Assembly (NCBI GenBank): GCA_018262455.1
Contig: JAGSPR010000440.1
Coordinates: forward strand, 1-6,321
DNA from: Deltaproteobacteria bacterium
GTDB lineage: Bacteria > Myxococcota > Polyangia > Haliangiales > Haliangiaceae
Length of the DNA: 6,321 nt
Reading direction: 5' to 3'
The notes beneath the pieces are model-generated. The model was not told where the DNA came from and made no database searches. It worked only from the letters and a program-made list of their open reading frames with translations. Positions within the stretch are counted from its first letter, which is position 1. Each line of letters opens with the position of its first letter. Shown piece by piece: positions 1 through 6,321 of the stretch. Made by a program: the position numbers and the translations under genes.

Positions 1-1
1 T

Positions 2-658
2 GAGGGGACGTTCGGGCGCCGGTGCCCCGCCGGTGAGGGGCTCCGGGCGGGACTGGAAGGCTGCGGGTCCATCAGCATCCATGCGCCCAATGCCCGGTCC
101 CCGCTCGTGACGATCACGAATGCGCCGGCCACGTGCACGATGACTGGTTCCGTCGGGCCCGTCCTCCCCCGCGAGGCGGGTCATCTGGCGGCCGGAGCGC
201 TGACGCCGCCGCGCTATCCGTTCACCGTGGCGTCGATTGCATACCTGCTCGCGACGGATTCAGTCCGGTGTGAGTCAACGTTGGCGCACCACGTGGAGCT
301 GTACGTGGCCCCGACAGCCACTCCGCCCAACGATCCGACGACGGCCATCTCGACGACCTCGATCGACGTCGCCGCGAGCGCGGCCGCGACTGCGATGACC
401 ACGGGTGACCGCGGGGTGACGCTCACGCTCGACCCCGCGATCACCTTGGGCGACGGGCAGGTCCTCGTCGTGGCCATCGCGCTGGCCGTGAACGGTGACG
501 GCTCGAAGTCGCTGTGCGTCGCCTCCTGCACGGACGAGGTCTCGATGGTCGGCCAGAACTGGTGGAGCAACGCGGCCGCGCCACCGTTCGCCTGGACCGA
601 CCTGAAGCACTTCGGGTTCGACTCCGAGCTCCGGATCAGCGCCACCGCTGCGGAGTAG
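2..658 (+). CDS. Probable secreted protein of unknown family, C-terminal part
   Basis: I do not recognise this family. The reading frame is open from the left edge to a TAG at 656-658 and shows high third-position GC from its first codons, whereas the other two forward frames hit stops before position 110. I therefore read it as 5'-truncated. The first usable start inside the window is GTG at 107, which would give a 183-residue protein. The visible part is rich in Ala, Thr, Val and Ser, with alternating hydrophobic stretches (about 108-118 and 120-130 counted from the GTG) typical of beta-sandwich extracellular domains. Several cysteines are scattered (ATCTM, VRCES, LCVASC) and could form disulfides outside the cytoplasm. 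No transmembrane segment and no catalytic motif is visible. Its N-terminus, where a signal peptide would lie, is outside the window. Secretion is inferred from composition; the coding call is fairly secure and the function is unknown. Confidence 0.7.
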   Translation, partial: EGTFGRRCPAGEGLRAGLEGCGSISIHAPNARSPLVTITNAPATCTMTGSVGPVLPREAGHLAAGALTPPRYPFTVASIAYLLATDSVRCESTLAHHVELYVAPTATPPNDPTTAISTTSIDVAASAAATAMTTGDRGVTLTLDPAITLGDGQVLVVAIALAVNGDGSKSLCVASCTDEVSMVGQNWWSNAAAPPFAWTDLKHFGFDSELRISATAAE

Positions 659-714
659 CCGGCGAGGAGCGGTCATTCGTCGCCGACTCAGGACCTCATG
701 CCTGGATCTGTAAC

Positions 715-724
715 ATTCATGAAT
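715..724. promoter_or_regulatory. 10-bp perfect palindrome in intergenic region (possible operator)
   Basis: ATTCATGAAT is a perfect 10-bp dyad in the AT-richest stretch of the window (roughly 708-740), between the stop of the upstream gene and the methyltransferase. Its flanks do not extend the symmetry. It could be a binding site for a dimeric regulator, but a palindrome of this length can occur by chance and no second copy was seen. Confidence 0.2.
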
Positions 725-789
725 TGCTTAGTATTTATCGATCCGTGGGCGATCGCATTGAGAAATGCCTGCTGAAACCGGCCCGTGGC

Positions 790-795
790 CTACAA
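790..795 (+). promoter_or_regulatory. Candidate -10 box (TACAAT) upstream of methyltransferase gene
   Basis: TACAAT matches the sigma-70 -10 consensus at five of six positions and stands out in such GC-rich DNA. Transcription would begin near 802, which favours GTG at 812 over GTG at 785 as the translation start and gives a leader of only about ten bases. The nearest good -35 match, TTGAGA at 758-763, is 26 bp away, which is too far, so the promoter is incomplete on consensus grounds. Confidence 0.3.
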
Positions 796-811
796 TGGGC
801 GACGACTCGTC

Positions 812-3984
<3,173 letters not shown>

Positions 3985-4150
3985 CCACTCGCCGCGCGCG
4001 TTGTGGTTTCGTTGCCCACATCGCGCTACCTCGCTCTGCGATCCTCGGCCTGCGCCTTGTTGCGTATGGCAACACCGCCGCCAGCGACGCGGCCAGGCTC
4101 TCGCGATCACGCAGGGTCGTCGAGGCACGATTCGTGCTCGGTCGGCGGCC
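3985..4150. other. Non-coding gap between ligA and the amylase gene
   Basis: These 166 bases hold no supportable gene. The amylase frame is open through here and back into ligA, but it reads Arg/Ser/Pro/Cys-rich sequence typical of non-coding GC-rich DNA. A small hairpin (TGTTGC at 4058-4063, GCAACA at 4069-4074, loop GTATG) lies mid-gap without a T run, so it is a poor terminator and at most a candidate operator. I could not find a convincing -35/-10 pair, though the amylase promoter is most likely here. Confidence 0.5.
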
Positions 4151-5500
4151 ATGCGTGGGCTCACCAGGATCGTTCTCGCCGGCGTGATCCTGGTCCCCGG
4201 ATGTGTCGGGTCGAACTCACCGGTCCTCGATGGGCCACGAGCGGATGCCGCATCCGACGTGACCCCGCGACCGGTGGACTGGCATGGTCGCTCGATCTAC
4301 TTCGTCGTGACCGATCGGTTCGCGAACGGCGATCGCTCGAACGACAACGCCGGCGGCTACGCCGCCGATCTCGCGGACACGAGGGCGTGGCACGGTGGCG
4401 ACTTTCAGGGGCTGATCGATCGCCTCGACTACATCGCCGGCATGGGGTTCACCGCGATCTGGATCACCCCGGTGATCGCGCAGCACGACCGCCACGCCTA
4501 CCACGGCTACTGGGGGTGGGACTGGTCGCACGTGGACGGCCACCTCGGCGACACCGACAAGCTACGCGCACTGGTCGCCCAGGCCCACGCGCGCGGCATC
4601 GCCGTCATGATCGATACCGTCGCCAACCACACCGGCCGGTACGACTTCTCGACGCCGACATTCCCGGATCCGGCGATGTATCACCACAACGGCGGCATCA
4701 CCGACTACAGCAACGCGGCGCAGGTCGAGAACAACGAGCTCAGCGGGCTCAACGATCTCGCGCAAGAGAATCCCGAGGTCCGCGCGAAGTTGCTCGATCA
4801 CGTGCGCTGGCTCGTCTCGAGCTCGGGGGCCGACGGCCTGCGGATCGACACCGTCAAGCACGTGCCGAAGGCGTTCTGGACCGAGTACATGGCCGCGGCG
4901 AAGGTATTCGGTCTCGGTGAGGTGCTCACCGGCGCGGTCGATGACGTCGCGCCGTACTCGCACGTGCTCGGCGCGACGCTCGACTATCCGCTGTACTTCG
5001 CTGCGCGCGACGTGTTCGCGAACGGTGGGTCGGCGCGCCAGCTCGCGGGCGTGTTCGCCAAGGACGCCGCCTACGCCGATCCCCAGCTCTCGGGCGTGTT
5101 CGTCGACAATCACGACCAGCCTCGGTTCTTGTGCGACGCGCACGGCACCGAGACCGAGAAGCTCGCGAGGCTCAAGCTCGCGCTCGCGTTCACGCTCACC
5201 GCTCGCGGGATCCCGATCGTCTACTACGGCACCGAGCAGGCCTTCTCCAGCTGTGCCGACAACCGCCAGGATCAGTTTGCGGCCACCGATCCGGCGGCGC
5301 CGCTGTACCAGTACATCCGCGAGCTCAATCGCATCCGGGGCGGATGCGAGGAGCGCACCCTGGCTCTCGACAACCTGCATGTCCCGGCGGCCACGACGCT
5401 CCACGATGCGCTCGGCAGCGGCGCGACGGTGACCGTCGGCAGCGATCGCCGCGTCGCTGTCACGATCCCCGCACGGTCGGTGATGATCCTGACGAACTGA
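4151..5500 (+). CDS. GH13 alpha-amylase, fungal (Taka-amylase)-like, predicted lipoprotein
   Basis: Predicted to cleave internal alpha-1,4 bonds of starch or glycogen outside the cytoplasm. ATG at 4151 gives 449 residues and is chosen because it begins a short lipoprotein signal (MRGLTRIVLAGVILVPGC) with lipid-bearing Cys18; Pro at -2 is slightly unusual. The (beta/alpha)8 barrel starts at about 47 (SIYFVVTDRF). Conserved regions: YHGYW 117-121; region I DTVANH 155-160 with Ca2+-ligand Asn159; region II GLRIDTVKHV 229-238 with nucleophile Asp233; region III with acid/base Glu257; region IV FVDNHDQPRF 317-326 with Asp322; Arg372 matches a Taka-amylase subsite residue. Asp202 and His237 fit the remaining Ca2+ ligands. 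The match to Aspergillus Taka-amylase, as I recall that sequence, is striking (GMGFTAIWITPV, GLRIDTVKHV). Domain C after about 398 is only about 51 residues versus roughly 100, as if its first strands were missing. The specificity could also be maltogenic or transferase-like. The gene stands alone on its strand and converges on the PAS gene. Confidence 0.93.
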   Translation: MRGLTRIVLAGVILVPGCVGSNSPVLDGPRADAASDVTPRPVDWHGRSIYFVVTDRFANGDRSNDNAGGYAADLADTRAWHGGDFQGLIDRLDYIAGMGFTAIWITPVIAQHDRHAYHGYWGWDWSHVDGHLGDTDKLRALVAQAHARGIAVMIDTVANHTGRYDFSTPTFPDPAMYHHNGGITDYSNAAQVENNELSGLNDLAQENPEVRAKLLDHVRWLVSSSGADGLRIDTVKHVPKAFWTEYMAAAKVFGLGEVLTGAVDDVAPYSHVLGATLDYPLYFAARDVFANGGSARQLAGVFAKDAAYADPQLSGVFVDNHDQPRFLCDAHGTETEKLARLKLALAFTLTARGIPIVYYGTEQAFSSCADNRQDQFAATDPAAPLYQYIRELNRIRGGCEERTLALDNLHVPAATTLHDALGSGATVTVGSDRRVAVTIPARSVMILTN

Positions 5501-5503
5501 CGA

Positions 5504-5980
5504 TCAACGCGTGCCGGCTGCCGTGTCTGTCACCGCGCTCGCCACGTCGGCGGGCGCGCGTGCGTGGGCGATGGTCGACAGGCCGAGCAGCTTGCCACTG
5601 GGCTCGGCGAGCCGGGCATAGGTCACGACGACCACGACCTCGCTGCCGTCGTCGCGACGGCGTCGGGTCTCGAGCACGACGGGCTCGCCGCGCAGCGCTC
5701 GCTCCACGGCGGTCGCGTGCTCTGCCAGCCGATCGAACGGCACCAGCTCGAGGTGGCTTCGGCCGATCGCCTCGGCGGCCGTGAATCCATACAGCCGCTC
5801 GGCCGCAGCATTCCACGAGACCAGCGTGTCATCGAGGGCCATCGCGACGATCGCCTCGCTCGAGGCTTCGACGATCGAGACCACGCGTTCGAGCTGGGCG
5901 ATCCGGCGCTGCAGCGCTGCGTTCTCGCGCAGCAGATCGTCGACAGGTGTGCTGGACATCGTGAAGCGTGTCCAGACCAT
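5504..5980 (-). CDS. Small stand-alone PAS-domain protein
   Basis: A 158-residue predicted cytoplasmic sensor or adaptor. Residues about 12-37 form a heptad-like amphipathic segment (LLRENAALQRRIAQLERVV) consistent with a dimerising coiled coil. A single PAS fold follows from about 38 to 138, with the typical pattern AIVAMALDDTLVSWNAAAERLYGFTAAEAIG and a closing strand region (VVLETRRRRDDGSEVVVVV, then LLGLSTIAHA). The C-terminus (about 139-158) is Ala/Thr-rich. No kinase, GGDEF, DNA-binding or other output domain is attached, so any signalling must act through a partner. No heme or flavin ligand can be assigned from the sequence. ATG at 5980 is preferred because GGA lies about nine bases upstream; ATG at 5959 (MSSTPVDD) is a good alternative. 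The stop lies three bases past the convergent amylase stop, and the DUF4142 gene is 56 nt upstream on the same strand. The PAS call is confident; the signal and output are unknown. Confidence 0.85.
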   Translation of the reverse strand: MVWTRFTMSSTPVDDLLRENAALQRRIAQLERVVSIVEASSEAIVAMALDDTLVSWNAAAERLYGFTAAEAIGRSHLELVPFDRLAEHATAVERALRGEPVVLETRRRRDDGSEVVVVVTYARLAEPSGKLLGLSTIAHARAPADVASAVTDTAAGTR

Positions 5981-6036
5981 ACGTGATCCGCGCGCGCTGG
6001 ACCAGCAGCCCGCGAACGCGCCAGCGGGGTTGCCGG

Positions 6037-6321
6037 CTACGGCTTCGGCGCGGTCTTCGGCTCCGTGCTTGCCTGAGGGCTGGTCTTCTGGAGCTCGCGC
6101 GCCGCATCCACGTGACGCTGCAGCGTGGTGTGGCGGGCTTCGAGCCAGGTCTTCAGATCCGAGTCGCTGACGGTCGCGACGGCGGCGTCGTTGCGCACGA
6201 TCTCCTTGTCGTGGCTGTCGACCATCAGCTGCAGGTACTGACGATCGAACTCGGTGCCCTTGATCTTCTTGAGGCTCGCCATCGCGTCCATCTGGGTCTT
6301 CAGGTCCGCCTTCTCGGCCTC
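6037..6321 (-). CDS. DUF4142 family protein, C-terminal part (gene runs off the window)
   Basis: The frame reads from the right edge of the window (EAEKADLKTQMD...) to a TAG at 6037-6039, giving 94 visible residues. The internal ATG at 6291 is not taken as the start because the ten codons before it are open and fit the family. The pattern LKKIKGTEFDRQYLQLMVDSHDKEI, a helix with DLKTWLEA, and a final helix HTTLQRHVDAARELQ are what the C-terminal half of DUF4142 proteins shows: a ferritin-like helical bundle, usually behind a signal peptide and so periplasmic or outer-membrane associated. Here the last ten or so residues form a Pro/Lys/Thr-rich tail (TEPKTAPKP). The N-terminal half and any signal peptide are outside the window. 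The family's biochemical role is unknown. The PAS gene follows on the same strand, so a two-gene transcript is possible. Confidence 0.82.
   Translation of the reverse strand, partial: EAEKADLKTQMDAMASLKKIKGTEFDRQYLQLMVDSHDKEIVRNDAAVATVSDSDLKTWLEARHTTLQRHVDAARELQKTSPQASTEPKTAPKP

Noticed and set aside
660..685. Possible terminator hairpin after the first gene (CGGCGA / TCGCCG)
   Set aside because: Only a 6-bp stem with a 14-nt loop and no T run.
4045..4061. Possible sigma-54 promoter (GG ... TTGT) upstream of the amylase
   Set aside because: The -12 element has GT instead of the nearly invariant GC, and the -24 element is also degenerate.
5995..6026. Inverted repeat CGCTGG / CCAGCG in the leader of the PAS gene
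   Set aside because: Short 6-bp arms with a 20-nt loop in very GC-rich DNA, competing with other equally weak pairings; likely chance.

Overview
The window is about 70% GC by eye, with strong G/C at third codon positions. It carries six protein genes: four on the + strand and, after a convergent junction near 5500, two on the - strand. The GC content, a short lipoprotein signal on an extracellular-type enzyme, a probable secreted protein of no recognised family and a DUF4142 protein together suggest a chromosomal segment of a Myxococcota (delta-proteobacterial) genome, perhaps of the Haliangium/Kofleria/Nannocystis type. That placement is inferred from composition and protein style; no rRNA or other marker is present. 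I see no tRNA, rRNA, CRISPR array, insertion sequence, integrase or phage gene.

Layout: (1) 2-658 (+), the C-terminal part of a probable secreted protein of unknown family. (2) 659-811, an AT-richer intergenic region with a 10-bp palindrome and a TACAAT box. (3) 812-1912 (+), a class I SAM-dependent methyltransferase with a long acidic C-terminal tail. (4) 1913-1959, a 47-nt gap holding an 8-bp perfect inverted repeat. (5) 1960-3984 (+), a full-length NAD+-dependent DNA ligase (LigA) with all catalytic motifs but an unusual linker motif. (6) 3985-4150, a short non-coding gap. (7) 4151-5500 (+), a GH13 alpha-amylase made as a lipoprotein, resembling the fungal Taka-amylase type and with a shortened C-terminal domain. 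(8) 5504-5980 (-), a small stand-alone PAS-domain protein. (9) 6037-6321 (-), the C-terminal end of a DUF4142 protein running off the window.

The genes do not form one obvious pathway. The methyltransferase and ligA are close enough (47 nt) to be co-transcribed. The amylase is probably a separate unit for starch or glycogen breakdown at the cell surface. The DUF4142 and PAS genes are co-directional, 56 nt apart, and may share a transcript. I found no convincing undescribed system. The most interesting points are the fungal-like short amylase, the acidic tail and tiny in-frame duplications of the methyltransferase, the divergent LigA linker motif, and a strong excess of GATC/CGATCG words across the window.
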